Assembly: GCA_029562645.1 (NCBI GenBank)
Contig: JAKQUI010000033.1
Location: 1 to 59,145, forward strand
Source of the DNA: Spirochaetota bacterium
GTDB taxonomy: Bacteria; Spirochaetota; UBA4802; JAKQUI01
Length of the DNA: 59,145 bases
Direction of reading: 5' to 3'
Both the position numbers and the translations under genes were made by a program. Below are positions 24,962 through 33,252 of this stretch, one piece after another. A model generated the notes under the pieces. That model was not told where the DNA came from and ran no database searches. It was given only the letters and a program-made list of their open reading frames with translations. The stretch's first letter is position 1; each line of letters starts with the position of its first letter.

Positions 24962-25288
24962 TCAGTACTTTTTACGCTCCTTGTTGTGGTTGAGGCGGTT
25001 CATGATGTAGATGGCGGCATAGGCGCCGATAAACCCGGCGAACACGTTCACACCGGCGTCGATCGCGAGGAACTTGAGGACCTTGATGGCGATGTCGAGC
25101 AGCAACCGGTCGAGCACGAGCCCCCCGATGAGCGCGCCGATGACGCCCACCACGAGCCCCCCGATATAGCCGCCGAAGAGGTCGCGTTTTTTTAAATAAT
25201 AAAAAATCCACGAAACCAGCGCGCCAAGCCCCAGATAGAGGACCACCGCGAGAATTTTCATCAGGACGCTTTTCAGTTCATCGGACAT
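24962..25288 (-). CDS. Small membrane protein, GlsB/YeaQ-like
   Basis: This 108-residue protein has about four hydrophobic helices rich in Gly (GGYIGGLVVGVIGALIGG, and a later VFAGFIGAY). This resembles the GlsB/YeaQ/YmgE (transglycosylase-associated) family, though it is longer than the usual 80-90 residues. AAGGGG precedes the ATG. The function of the family is unclear, perhaps envelope stress. It converges on the radical SAM gene with nine bases between the stops. Confidence 0.65.
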   Translation of the reverse strand: MSDELKSVLMKILAVVLYLGLGALVSWIFYYLKKRDLFGGYIGGLVVGVIGALIGGLVLDRLLLDIAIKVLKFLAIDAGVNVFAGFIGAYAAIYIMNRLNHNKERKKY

Positions 25289-25348
25289 GGGAACCCCTTT
25301 TGTCGTGCATCGTCTTTGTTATTGGCATGCCCCACACGCGCACCGTTG

Positions 25349-25957
25349 TCAAATAAAAAACAGCTCGCCCTTTCCCTCGCGGACCACCCGCAGCGCGCCC
25401 TCGGAAAAATCGACAACCGTGGACGGCGTCGACACCATGGGACCGCAGCTCAAGACAAGATCGATCTCGTGCCGGTACTGTTTTTCGATGTCCTCGGGCT
25501 GGACGATGTACTCTCCCGACGACGCGCTCACGCTTGCCGAAAGGATCGGCCGCCCCAACGCCTGCACCAGCGCGAGCGCGATCCGGCTGTCGGGAACGCG
25601 CACGCCGATCGTCTTCTGGTTGGTGATCACTATCTTCGGCACGAGCTTGGAGGCCTTGAAGATGAAAGTATACGGTCCCGGGAAGGCCTTCTTCATGATC
25701 TTGAAGGCCTCGTCGGAAATGTTGCGAACGTATTCGTGCAGCCCGGAGATATCGGAGAAGATGAAGCTCAGCGGCTTGTTCTTGGGTATGTGCTTGATGC
25801 GGTAGATGCGCTCGATCGCATGGCGGTCGCGGATATCGCAGCCGTAGGCGTACACGGTATCGGTCGGGTACACGACAACGCCGCCCTCCTCGAGCACGGC
25901 GCGCGCCTTGTCGATAAAGCGCTTTTGCGGGTTCTCCTCATTGATCACGAAAATCAT
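25349..25957 (-). CDS. Sua5/YciO/YrdC/YwlC family protein (YciO type)
   Basis: The 202-residue YrdC-fold protein binds double-stranded RNA and ATP-like ligands; some members make threonylcarbamoyl-AMP for tRNA t6A. Motifs include GGVVVYPTDTVYAYG, RIKHIPKNKPLSFIF, PGPYTFI, and TIGVRVPDS. The overall pattern is closer to YciO than to TsaC, so the t6A activity is uncertain. The ATG at 25957 follows AGGGA. A very stable hairpin lies just upstream in the leader. Confidence 0.85.
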   Translation of the reverse strand: MIFVINEENPQKRFIDKARAVLEEGGVVVYPTDTVYAYGCDIRDRHAIERIYRIKHIPKNKPLSFIFSDISGLHEYVRNISDEAFKIMKKAFPGPYTFIFKASKLVPKIVITNQKTIGVRVPDSRIALALVQALGRPILSASVSASSGEYIVQPEDIEKQYRHEIDLVLSCGPMVSTPSTVVDFSEGALRVVREGKGELFFI

Positions 25958-25983
25958 GCTACCGGTTCCCTGCTGAGAAATAA

Positions 25984-26018
25984 AAGGCTTTTGCAGGAGT
26001 GCCGCCTGCAAAAGCCTT
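25984..26018 (-). promoter_or_regulatory. Strong 14-bp hairpin in leader of the YciO-type gene
   Basis: A perfect 14-base-pair stem (AAGGCTTTTGCAGG and its complement) encloses a 7-base loop and is followed on the minus strand by TTATTTCT. It lies 27 bases before the start codon. It could be an attenuator, a leader structure or a terminator for transcripts from further upstream. Confidence 0.6.
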
Positions 26019-26027
26019 CAACCTGGT

Positions 26028-26050
26028 AATTTACAATAGGAGTGTAAATT
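26028..26050. promoter_or_regulatory. 8-7-8 inverted repeat before rel
   Basis: AATTTACA and TGTAAATT flank ATAGGAG, in the divergent gap between the YciO-type gene and rel. An AT-rich operator-like element; no regulator is identified. Confidence 0.4.
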
Positions 26051-26123
26051 TATGATCACTCAATATATCGGCAGTTTCCGAAATCGCATGAGGCTTTTTT
26101 AGCGTTTTTTTCGCGCGTGCCGA

Positions 26124-26139
26124 TCCGGGCGCGCCCGGA
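26124..26139. promoter_or_regulatory. 16-bp perfect palindrome in rel leader region
   Basis: TCCGGGCGCGCCCGGA, about 56 bases before the rel start codon. It could be an operator or simply a GC-rich hairpin. Confidence 0.3.
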
Positions 26140-26194
26140 AATTATATTGAAAAAACGGGGGGGCTGATGATAATGGCGGCGCGGAGCGCATTCC

Positions 26195-28222
26195 ATGTCA
26201 GAGATTGAACTGAAAATCAAAAGCCGGGACATCGGCACCCTAATCGCGACCATCAAGGCGAACAATCCCGCGGCCGGCCTCGACCTCGTCATGAAGGCCT
26301 ACGAGCTCGCCGAGGCCGCCCATCGCGGCCAGGTGCGCCTCTCCGGCGAGCCCTTCATCATCCATCCGCTGGAAGTCGCCATCACGCTGGCCGCGCTCAA
26401 ACTCGACACCGACACCATCGTGGCGGCCCTCCTGCACGACACCGTCGAGGACACCACGATCACGCTGGAGAAGCTCAAGCGCGACTTCAACGAGAACATC
26501 GCCCTCCTGGTCGACGGCGTCACCAAGATATCGTCGCTCAAGAAGAAGTCCAAGCACACCGAGCAGGCCCAGAACCTCCGCAAGATGCTCATGGCCACCG
26601 TGAAGGACGTCCGCGTGATCCTCATCAAGCTGGCCGACAAGCTGCACAACATGCGCACCATCATGTTCCAGCCGCCGGCGAAGCAGCGCCAGGTGGCCGA
26701 GGAGGTGCTCGACATCTACGCCCCCCTCGCGGGGCGCCTGGGCATCTCCGCGGTCCGCTCCGAGCTCGAGGACCTCGCCTTCCACGTGCTCAATCACGAC
26801 GACTACCACGAGATCAAGGAGATGGTGGCGCACCGAAAGCACGAGATCGAGGAGTTCATTTCCGGCATCCAGACCGTGCTGAAGCAGAAGCTCGCCGAGC
26901 TCGACATCGACGCCGACATCACCGGGCGCGCGAAGCACTATTATTCCATCTACCGGAAGATCAAGCTGCAGAAGAAATCGTTCGACGAGATCTTCGACAT
27001 CCGCGCCATCCGCATCATCACCGACAAGATCAAGGACTGCTACAGCGTCCTGGGCATCATCCATACGCTGTGGACGCCCATCACCGCGCGCTTCAAGGAC
27101 TACATCGCCGTCCCCAAGTCCAACCTCTACCAGTCGCTCCACACCACGGTCATGGGCCCGGGCGGCCATCCCCTCGAGGTGCAGATACGCACCAGCGAGA
27201 TGCACGCCGTGGCCGAGATGGGCATCGCTGCGCACTGGATCTATAAGGAGAGCGGGCGCAAGAAGGACTACCGGAACCCCACCATCCTCAAGAACATCAA
27301 CATGTGGGAATCCGAGGAGAAGAACACCCGCGAGTTCATGAAGGAACTCAAGATGGACCTCTACGAGGAAGAGATCTTCGTGTTCACGCCGCAGGGAAAG
27401 ATCATCACGCTGGCCACCGGCGCCACGCCCGTCGATTTCGCCTACGCGATCCACACCGAGGTGGGCAACACCACCAGCGGCGCGCGCGTGAACAACGTGC
27501 TCGTGCCGCTCAAGAGCGAGCTCAAAAGCGGCGACATCGTGGAGATCCTCACCAGCAAGAAGGCGCACCCGTCCGAGGCCTGGCTCAAGTTCGTAAAGTC
27601 GTCCAACGCGCGCTACAAGATCCGCAACTGGCTGCGCCAGCAGTCCGAGTCGCAGAAGAAGGCCGAGCACGCGGCGCACGACGAGCACCGCCGCAAGAAG
27701 ACCGCGGAGGTGAGCATCCCGGAGCCCGAGCTCATCAAGGTGAAAAAGCTCTCCGGGCACTCGAAGGCCGTCCTCTCGGTGGACGGCACCTCCAATGTGA
27801 TGATCCGGCTCTCGCAGTGCTGCCAGCCGATCCCCGGCGACGACGTCATCGGTTTCATCACGCGCGGCCGCGGCATCACCATCCACCGCAAAACCTGCCC
27901 GTCGCTCGCGCGCCTGCGCCTCGAGAAGGAGCGCTTCATCTCGATCGTCTGGGAGGACTCCGAGACCACCTACCCCGTCAAGCTCTCCGTGACGGCCTTC
28001 GACCGCCCCAATCTGCTCAAGGACCTCGCCGAGGAGATCGGCCTGGCCAAGGCCAACATCCTCAAGGCCGAGGCGCAGGTGATCGAGAAGGGGTCCGCCC
28101 GGTTCAAGTGCACCCTCGAGGTGAAGAGCCTGGCGCACCTTCAGGACATCATCGCCCGCATCAAGAAGATCAAGAACGTGACGAGCGTCTACAAGGTCAA
28201 CGAAAAGGTCGTCATCAAGTGA
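26195..28222 (+). CDS. rel: Bifunctional (p)ppGpp synthetase/hydrolase
   Basis: This makes and degrades the stringent-response alarmone. The 675 residues contain an HD hydrolase domain with intact HDTVED (about 81-86), a synthetase domain with RFKDYIAVPK (the RFKD form typical of bifunctional enzymes) and YQSLHTTV, a TGS domain (IFVFTPQGKIITL), a Cys-containing region (SQCCQPIPGDDV, IHRKTCPS) and a C-terminal ACT domain. Somewhat shorter than the 730-740 residues common in the family. The start at 26195 follows a weak site (GCGGAG). The stop overlaps the maf start. Confidence 0.95.
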   Translation: MSEIELKIKSRDIGTLIATIKANNPAAGLDLVMKAYELAEAAHRGQVRLSGEPFIIHPLEVAITLAALKLDTDTIVAALLHDTVEDTTITLEKLKRDFNENIALLVDGVTKISSLKKKSKHTEQAQNLRKMLMATVKDVRVILIKLADKLHNMRTIMFQPPAKQRQVAEEVLDIYAPLAGRLGISAVRSELEDLAFHVLNHDDYHEIKEMVAHRKHEIEEFISGIQTVLKQKLAELDIDADITGRAKHYYSIYRKIKLQKKSFDEIFDIRAIRIITDKIKDCYSVLGIIHTLWTPITARFKDYIAVPKSNLYQSLHTTVMGPGGHPLEVQIRTSEMHAVAEMGIAAHWIYKESGRKKDYRNPTILKNINMWESEEKNTREFMKELKMDLYEEEIFVFTPQGKIITLATGATPVDFAYAIHTEVGNTTSGARVNNVLVPLKSELKSGDIVEILTSKKAHPSEAWLKFVKSSNARYKIRNWLRQQSESQKKAEHAAHDEHRRKKTAEVSIPEPELIKVKKLSGHSKAVLSVDGTSNVMIRLSQCCQPIPGDDVIGFITRGRGITIHRKTCPSLARLRLEKERFISIVWEDSETTYPVKLSVTAFDRPNLLKDLAEEIGLAKANILKAEAQVIEKGSARFKCTLEVKSLAHLQDIIARIKKIKNVTSVYKVNEKVVIK

Positions 28223-28893
28223 CGCGATCCACGCAGCGCGACCGCGACAGCCGCCCGCTTCGAATCGTGCTGGGATCGTCGTCGCCGCGCCGTCGCGAGA
28301 TCCTGGGCGCGCTGCTCGACGGACGCATCGAGATACGCCACCCCGAGGCGGACGAGCGCGTCGCTCCCGGCGAGCCGCCCGCGGACTACGCCCGACGCGT
28401 CGCGCACGCGAAGGCCCAGAGCGTGTGCTCGTCCCTCGGCCCGCCGGACGGGAGCGACGTCCTCGTGATCGCCAGCGACACCATCGTGACCATCGACGGG
28501 CGAATCATCGGCAAGCCCAATGACCGCGCGGACGCCGAGCGCATACTCGCATCGCTCGTGGGGCGCACCCACCAGGTGATCAGCGGCCTCACGCTGGCGC
28601 ACCGTCCGGCGCTCGGCGCGCCCGATAGCTGGAACATGCACACCGGGCTCGAGGCCACGGAGGTCACCTTCTTTCCGCTTTCGCCCGATGGAATAGCGCG
28701 CTATCTGGATTGCATCGATTACGCGGACAAGGCCGGGGCCTACGCCCTGCAGGAAAACGGCGGGATGATCGTCCGAAGCGTGAACGGCTCGATGACCAAT
28801 GTCATCGGGTTCCCGCTTCGGCTGTTTTTCGGTATGATTTCGGCGCTGACGGGCGCCGATGCCGTGTTTATTTCTTCTTCTCGCGCGCCTTGA
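28219..28893 (+). CDS. maf: Maf-like nucleotide pyrophosphatase
   Basis: Maf proteins hydrolyse non-canonical or canonical nucleoside triphosphates and affect septation. The 224-residue product has the signature LGSSSPRRREIL, the EADE..... segment, ASDTIVTIDGRIIGKP, and DKAGAYALQENGG near the end. The start is a GTG at 28219 overlapping the rel stop (GTGA), so the gene is coupled to rel. Its 3' end overlaps the convergent membrane-protein gene by 26 bases. Confidence 0.9.
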   Translation: MTRSTQRDRDSRPLRIVLGSSSPRRREILGALLDGRIEIRHPEADERVAPGEPPADYARRVAHAKAQSVCSSLGPPDGSDVLVIASDTIVTIDGRIIGKPNDRADAERILASLVGRTHQVISGLTLAHRPALGAPDSWNMHTGLEATEVTFFPLSPDGIARYLDCIDYADKAGAYALQENGGMIVRSVNGSMTNVIGFPLRLFFGMISALTGADAVFISSSRAP

Positions 28894-29407
28894 GCGCCTC
28901 GACCATCTTCGTGAAAAGATTGTAGAAGTCCTGGAGCTCGTCGCCCTGCCGCAGCTTGCGCGGATTGGGCATCTTGCCGTCGATGATGTCGGCGAAATAC
29001 TTCGACATGACGAAGATCGGGCCGGAGATCTTGTGCGTCATGCGGATCATCACGAAATACATGATCACGCTCTGCAATAACACGATGACCACGATCAGGC
29101 CGATGAGGATGGTATTGTAGCGGATGATCCGCTTGATGGTGGTCAGGTTTTCGAAGTGCTTGCCGGCGATCGCCTTGATCGCTGTCTGTTGCGGCTTCTC
29201 CGCGGGGTTTTGCACCCACGCCATCATCGCGTCCACGATATTGTCCTGGATGCCCATGATATTGTCGAGCCGGTTGTTGTTGTAGGCGGCGTTCACGCCG
29301 ATGATCCCGATGATGACGGCCACGAGCACCAATACCACGCCGAGGACGGAAAAGGTGTGCTTGAGCTGGAACTTTCTATCGATAACATATTGCTTTCGCT
29401 GTTTCAT
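28868..29407 (-). CDS. Two-helix membrane protein with HAMP-like segment
   Basis: This 179-residue protein has a basic N terminus, a membrane helix (about 18-42), a short extracytoplasmic loop, a second helix (about 100-122), then a HAMP-like helix pair (MTHKISGPIFVMSKYFADIIDGKM) and a charged tail. It resembles a chemoreceptor or kinase cut off after HAMP, with no output domain, as in several spirochaetal and deltaproteobacterial proteins of unknown role. Its last codons overlap maf on the other strand. Confidence 0.7.
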   Translation of the reverse strand: MKQRKQYVIDRKFQLKHTFSVLGVVLVLVAVIIGIIGVNAAYNNNRLDNIMGIQDNIVDAMMAWVQNPAEKPQQTAIKAIAGKHFENLTTIKRIIRYNTILIGLIVVIVLLQSVIMYFVMIRMTHKISGPIFVMSKYFADIIDGKMPNPRKLRQGDELQDFYNLFTKMVEALKAREKKK

Positions 29408-29476
29408 TGGAGCATTCCCCTATCTTACGTTGTTCTTGTACACTGCTACGCGTCAACCTGCGAACGCCGCATTCCC

Positions 29477-30190
29477 TCAACTCTTCGGGACCATCTTGAT
29501 CAGCGACTCCACGATCTCGGCCACCACGGGGTCTTTCGAATTGCGGCAGTACACCGAGTACGACACCACCGGCGATATCTGCGTATAGAAGATCTTATAG
29601 TAATAGGTCGCGAAGATCAGGTCGTATCGGCCCAGCTTCTTTCCGAAGAAGAACTCGCTCATCACGGTCGACGGGCGGTCCGGATCGTAGATCTTGACAT
29701 TATAGTTGTAATCCGCCCTGAAAATGTCACGCCCTTTTTCGATCCGCGACTTGAGCAGGTCGAGCGAGCTCATTTTGTACGTATAGTTGTTCCTGAAGAT
29801 GGACCCCTCGATCACCTCGCGCTTGAAGTCGTTCAGGTTCGTGAAGAATTTCGTGGTCGGTCGAGCGGGATTGACGAATTTTTTGCTGTCGGGGAAATAC
29901 TCGATCACGCGATCGATCTTTCCGTCGCTGCCGTCGTCCATGACGAGAGAAAACATCTTGTCGCTGCCGACGAAATCGCCAATGAGGATATTGGTGTTGT
30001 CGTCGATGGACTGGACCACGAAATAATTACGGAAGTCCCCCGGCACCGGCAAGAACTGCATCCGCGCCTTGGTGAACGGCTCGGTCGCCATGAATCCATG
30101 CTTGAATTCGGTTTGCGCGAACAACACGGTCATGCCAAGGACGCACAACCCTGCAATGCTAACGGCAACAACCAATCGTGTCTTCTTCAT
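29477..30190 (-). CDS. Exported protein, outer-membrane lipoprotein-sorting-like
   Basis: This 237-residue protein has a signal peptide (MKKTRLVVAVSIAGLCVLGMTVLFAQ). The mature part is mainly beta and resembles LolA/LolB-like sorting proteins (COG2834) by the pattern of strands, with several Tyr/Phe-rich segments, including TYYYKIFY near the end. The match is by look rather than by clear motif. It starts at the ATG at 30190; a promoter (30233-30261) lies just upstream. Confidence 0.6.
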   Translation of the reverse strand: MKKTRLVVAVSIAGLCVLGMTVLFAQTEFKHGFMATEPFTKARMQFLPVPGDFRNYFVVQSIDDNTNILIGDFVGSDKMFSLVMDDGSDGKIDRVIEYFPDSKKFVNPARPTTKFFTNLNDFKREVIEGSIFRNNYTYKMSSLDLLKSRIEKGRDIFRADYNYNVKIYDPDRPSTVMSEFFFGKKLGRYDLIFATYYYKIFYTQISPVVSYSVYCRNSKDPVVAEIVESLIKMVPKS

Positions 30191-30232
30191 ACGTGTTCGC
30201 TCGCTTATTTCATATTTGATTTTGCTCAAGGA

Positions 30233-30261
30233 ATATACATACTGTATCGGCACCAATTCAA
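30233..30261 (-). promoter_or_regulatory. Promoter of the LolA-like gene
   Basis: On the minus strand: TTGAAT, 17 bases, GTATAT, about 43 bases before the start codon at 30190. The region is AT-rich in an otherwise GC-rich neighbourhood. Confidence 0.5.
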
Positions 30262-30276
30262 TACTTTTTCATTTTT

Positions 30277-30305
30277 TTGTTGAAAAAAAACGACGGAATT
30301 ATAGC
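30277..30305 (+). promoter_or_regulatory. Promoter of tRNA-Gly
   Basis: TTGTTG, 17 bases, TATAGC, ending 12 bases before the tRNA. The spacing is correct and the spacer is A-rich. Confidence 0.5.
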
Positions 30306-30317
30306 CTGTCAACGATT

Positions 30318-30389
30318 GCGGGTGTAATTCAGTGGTAGAATGTCAGCTTCCCAAGCTGAACGTCGAGGGTTCGAGTCCCTTCACCCGCT
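30318..30389 (+). tRNA. tRNA-Gly (anticodon CCC)
   Basis: A complete cloverleaf: acceptor GCGGGTG/CACCCGC, D stem ATTC/GAAT, anticodon stem TCAGC/GCTGA with loop TTCCCAA (anticodon CCC), and T stem GAGGG/CCCTT with TTCGAGT. 72 bases; CCA is not encoded. Confidence 0.95.
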
Positions 30390-30406
30390 CAGATGCCCGA
30401 CACAGT

Positions 30407-30434
30407 CGAGGGCGCAGTGTTCGCTGCGCCCTCG
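30407..30434 (+). terminator. Hairpin after tRNA-Gly
   Basis: An 11-base-pair GC-rich stem (CGAGGGCGCAG and its complement) with a six-base loop, 17 bases after the tRNA. The T-tract is poor (GTTG), so this may be a processing or termination structure. Confidence 0.55.
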
Positions 30435-30461
30435 TTGCGTCCGAACCCGAACGCAATACGC

Positions 30462-32882
30462 TCACCACATGCCCCGCACCGCCGACACCAGCCGGAATCG
30501 CAGCAGGCGCGCATAAAACGCCAGCCGGCTCCCGAAGCCGAGCGTTATCACCGTAACCAGCGCCGTGACCGTATACATGAAGACGGCCGCAAAGCGCGCC
30601 TGGATCCGGCGAAGCGTATCATCAAGCGCGGCGAGCACCGGCGAATCGGACGGCGGCGTCTGCACGGTGAAGCGCACGTATGCGGGCGCAGTCCAGCGGG
30701 TCTCGGCGCGCCCGTCGATGACTGCGGAGTAGCGCGCCTTCACCGCGAGATAGTACTCGCCGTCCGACAGGTCGCGCACGCGCAGGATCGCGCCCCGCAG
30801 GTTCACCGCGTCCGGCGGCGGGGTCCGCGTATTCGTGACCGCATAGGCGTATCCCAGGACCGATCCAGCCGCGATATTGCGGGGGGAAACCAGCGCGTCG
30901 AATTCCGCGCGGGCGAGCGGGCGCTTCGCATCGAAGGGAAGCGTAACGGCCACATGGGGGACGATAACGCCCGGGACGCGCCCGGGCGTCGGTTCCTTCG
31001 TCGCGCTGCCGTCCCGGGCCATCCGCTCGTACATCGACGGATCCAGCGGCGCGGCCTCGCCGACGATGATCTCATAGGCGGCGGTGCGGCTGAAGGTGTT
31101 GGTGGCGTCGACGGATCGGACCTTGAAGAAATAGCGTCCGTTGGCGAGGTTCGAGAAGTTCATGGACAGATTCGTGGTAAACTGGTCCGGCGCCTTGAGC
31201 GGATCATTCGAAAACGAAAACACGAACCCCTTGAGGCGCTCGCCCTCGTCGGTCGACCACTGGAACGTCGGCGACGGGCTGGGGACGGGGGTCCCCTCCG
31301 GGTGCGTGGGCGATACGACGACCGGCGCCGCGGGCGGGTTGCGGCTCACCTGCAGCCGGAAATGGATGGTCCGGCTGAAGTTCCCGGCGCCATCAACCGT
31401 CCTGATGTGAAAGTAATTGACCCCGTCCTCGAGGTCGCTCAGGGTCATCGACTGGAAATTAGCGTCAAGGTTCCTGATGGTGGGATTGAACACCGGGAGG
31501 CGGTTCACGATGGTCGCATAGCCCAGGATGCCGGACTCGTCGGCGGGCGGGCGCCAGTTGATCACGGCCGTCGACGCCTTGGACCAGACCCCCTCGGGGT
31601 GCGTGCCCGAAAACACCACCGGCGGCTCCGCGGACACGTCGGAGTATTTTGCGATGATGCGCGCCCCCTCCTCCCAGAAGAGGACCACCATGGGACCGAC
31701 GGACGCCGCCGCGGGACGGCGCGCGACCGACGCCGCGCCGGAGAGCCGCAACTCCGGCGAGAGCTTCCGGTCCTCGATGGAATAGCGCCGCCCGTAGATC
31801 CCGGTATTGGCCTGGCGGGTGTCGTGCCAGGCCACGACGATCTCGTCGTTGCGCGTCGCCACGATCGCGGGCGAATAGCAGTTCGCATTGGTGTCGGAGA
31901 TGCGCACGGGACTGCGCTCCCATTCCTCGCCGTCGTTGAATCCGCGCACCATCGCGATCGACCAGTTCTTGGTCTCGTTCGTCTGATACGCCAGATAGAG
32001 AATGCCCTTGTAGACCGCGAGCGACGGCGCGGCCTCGTTCGCCGTGCTCTCGGTGATGCGGACGCTTCCGGTCCAGCTCCGCCCATGATTGCTCGACTTG
32101 ATCAGGAAGAGATCGTCGGAGAGCACTCCCAGCTTCTCGCCCTTCCCCTGCCACACGATGTAGATGGTGGACCCGGACACATTGATCGACGGGAGAAAGG
32201 CGCCGCGCAGCCCCTTGTCCACGTCCACGAGCGCATCGCCGACATCGAAGAGATTTTCGTCCGGGCTCTTCGAGTGGAAGAAGGTGAGCCGCCCGCCGAG
32301 GAAGGCGTGATAGAACAGGTGCAGCGCCCCCAGCTCGTCGTAAATCACCTGCGCCAGCATCTCCATCTCGATGGGAGCGGCGTACTGCGTGAAGATCCGG
32401 CGCGGCTCCGACCAGGTGGCCCCCATGTCCTTCGACTGCGAGATGAACAGCCGGGTCTTCGAGTCCTCCGCCTGCAGGTTCTGCCAGATCACGGCCACAT
32501 GCCCCGCGCCGGAGATGGCAACGTGCGGATTCGCGTCCACCTTCGAAAGCACCTCGGCGATGCGCACGGGCGCGATGTAGCTCCTCCCGCCGTTGAACGA
32601 AATCGAAACGTAGAGCGTCTTGCGGTCGCCCTCGAGCGCCTCGTAGACCGCGGCGAGGTAGTTCCCCTTCGCCACGGCGGCCGCGTTGCGCGCATTGAGC
32701 GCCGGGGGCGAGACGAGGACGCTCCTTTCCCAGCCGACGGGCGCACTCTCCACCGGGCCAAACGCGTAGAACGCCGCGACGCCGAGCGCCGTCAGGAGCG
32801 CGGCCATCATCCCCCAGATGAGGTGCCGCACGAAGGCGTACCGGTAACAGAAATCGACCAGGAGGGCAAGCAGGCTGTTCAT
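30462..32882 (-). CDS. Membrane-anchored BNR/sialidase-like protein with FN3-type domains
   Basis: This is an 806-residue envelope protein. Residues about 22-42 form a membrane anchor. The next part (about 50-400) looks like a beta-propeller with BNR/Asp-box-like repeats (SFNGGRSY, SKDMGATWSE, SSNHGRSWTG). FN3-like sandwich domains follow (about 400-700), and a C-terminal membrane helix (about 760-785) with a basic tail ends the protein. No glycosidase catalytic residues can be assigned. It follows the carbamoyltransferase cluster by 10 bases and is probably cotranscribed, suggesting a surface-glycan or cell-envelope role. Confidence 0.65.
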   Translation of the reverse strand: MNSLLALLVDFCYRYAFVRHLIWGMMAALLTALGVAAFYAFGPVESAPVGWERSVLVSPPALNARNAAAVAKGNYLAAVYEALEGDRKTLYVSISFNGGRSYIAPVRIAEVLSKVDANPHVAISGAGHVAVIWQNLQAEDSKTRLFISQSKDMGATWSEPRRIFTQYAAPIEMEMLAQVIYDELGALHLFYHAFLGGRLTFFHSKSPDENLFDVGDALVDVDKGLRGAFLPSINVSGSTIYIVWQGKGEKLGVLSDDLFLIKSSNHGRSWTGSVRITESTANEAAPSLAVYKGILYLAYQTNETKNWSIAMVRGFNDGEEWERSPVRISDTNANCYSPAIVATRNDEIVVAWHDTRQANTGIYGRRYSIEDRKLSPELRLSGAASVARRPAAASVGPMVVLFWEEGARIIAKYSDVSAEPPVVFSGTHPEGVWSKASTAVINWRPPADESGILGYATIVNRLPVFNPTIRNLDANFQSMTLSDLEDGVNYFHIRTVDGAGNFSRTIHFRLQVSRNPPAAPVVVSPTHPEGTPVPSPSPTFQWSTDEGERLKGFVFSFSNDPLKAPDQFTTNLSMNFSNLANGRYFFKVRSVDATNTFSRTAAYEIIVGEAAPLDPSMYERMARDGSATKEPTPGRVPGVIVPHVAVTLPFDAKRPLARAEFDALVSPRNIAAGSVLGYAYAVTNTRTPPPDAVNLRGAILRVRDLSDGEYYLAVKARYSAVIDGRAETRWTAPAYVRFTVQTPPSDSPVLAALDDTLRRIQARFAAVFMYTVTALVTVITLGFGSRLAFYARLLRFRLVSAVRGMW

Positions 32883-32892
32883 GTCGGGCCGT

Positions 32893-33252
32893 TTAGAACA
32901 TCACGTATATAAAGGGCGACACCTCGTCGTCGATCTCCTCGGGCGCGTACAGGAGCCCGGCGCACGCGGCCATCTCCGGCGCACACTTCGCCAGCTCGGG
33001 GTTCCCGGAACGCTCCCAGAGCGCGGCGAGTTTTTTCCCGAACTCGTTCTCGTCGGCGCACACCGGCGCCTCGAAATCGCCCCGCGACATCCGCGTCGCG
33101 TTGCGCGCGACATAGTACGTCGCGGCCGAGGGGTCCGCGCCCATCGGGAAATACGCGGCCCCCCTACGGGCCATATCGGACAATGGCAGGAGTTTCCGGA
33201 AGAACAATTTCTTCACCCGCGCGCGGGCCTTCCCGCCGTCAATCGAGCTCAT
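32893..33252 (-). CDS. Hypothetical protein between carbamoyltransferase and BNR protein
   Basis: This 119-residue soluble protein is of unknown family. It has a basic N terminus (GKARARVKKLFFRKLLPL) and an acidic C terminus with Cys residues (AKCAPEMAACAG). The ATG at 33252 follows GGAGGAAGG and overlaps the end of the carbamoyltransferase gene by 14 bases, so the genes are coupled. Small partner genes are common next to NodU-type carbamoyltransferases, but this one does not match DUF5989. Confidence 0.65.
   Translation of the reverse strand: MSSIDGGKARARVKKLFFRKLLPLSDMARRGAAYFPMGADPSAATYYVARNATRMSRGDFEAPVCADENEFGKKLAALWERSGNPELAKCAPEMAACAGLLYAPEEIDDEVSPFIYVMF

Noticed and set aside
26240-28138. 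632-residue open frame opposite rel
   Set aside because: Same GC-rich shadow effect; rel on the plus strand is unambiguous.
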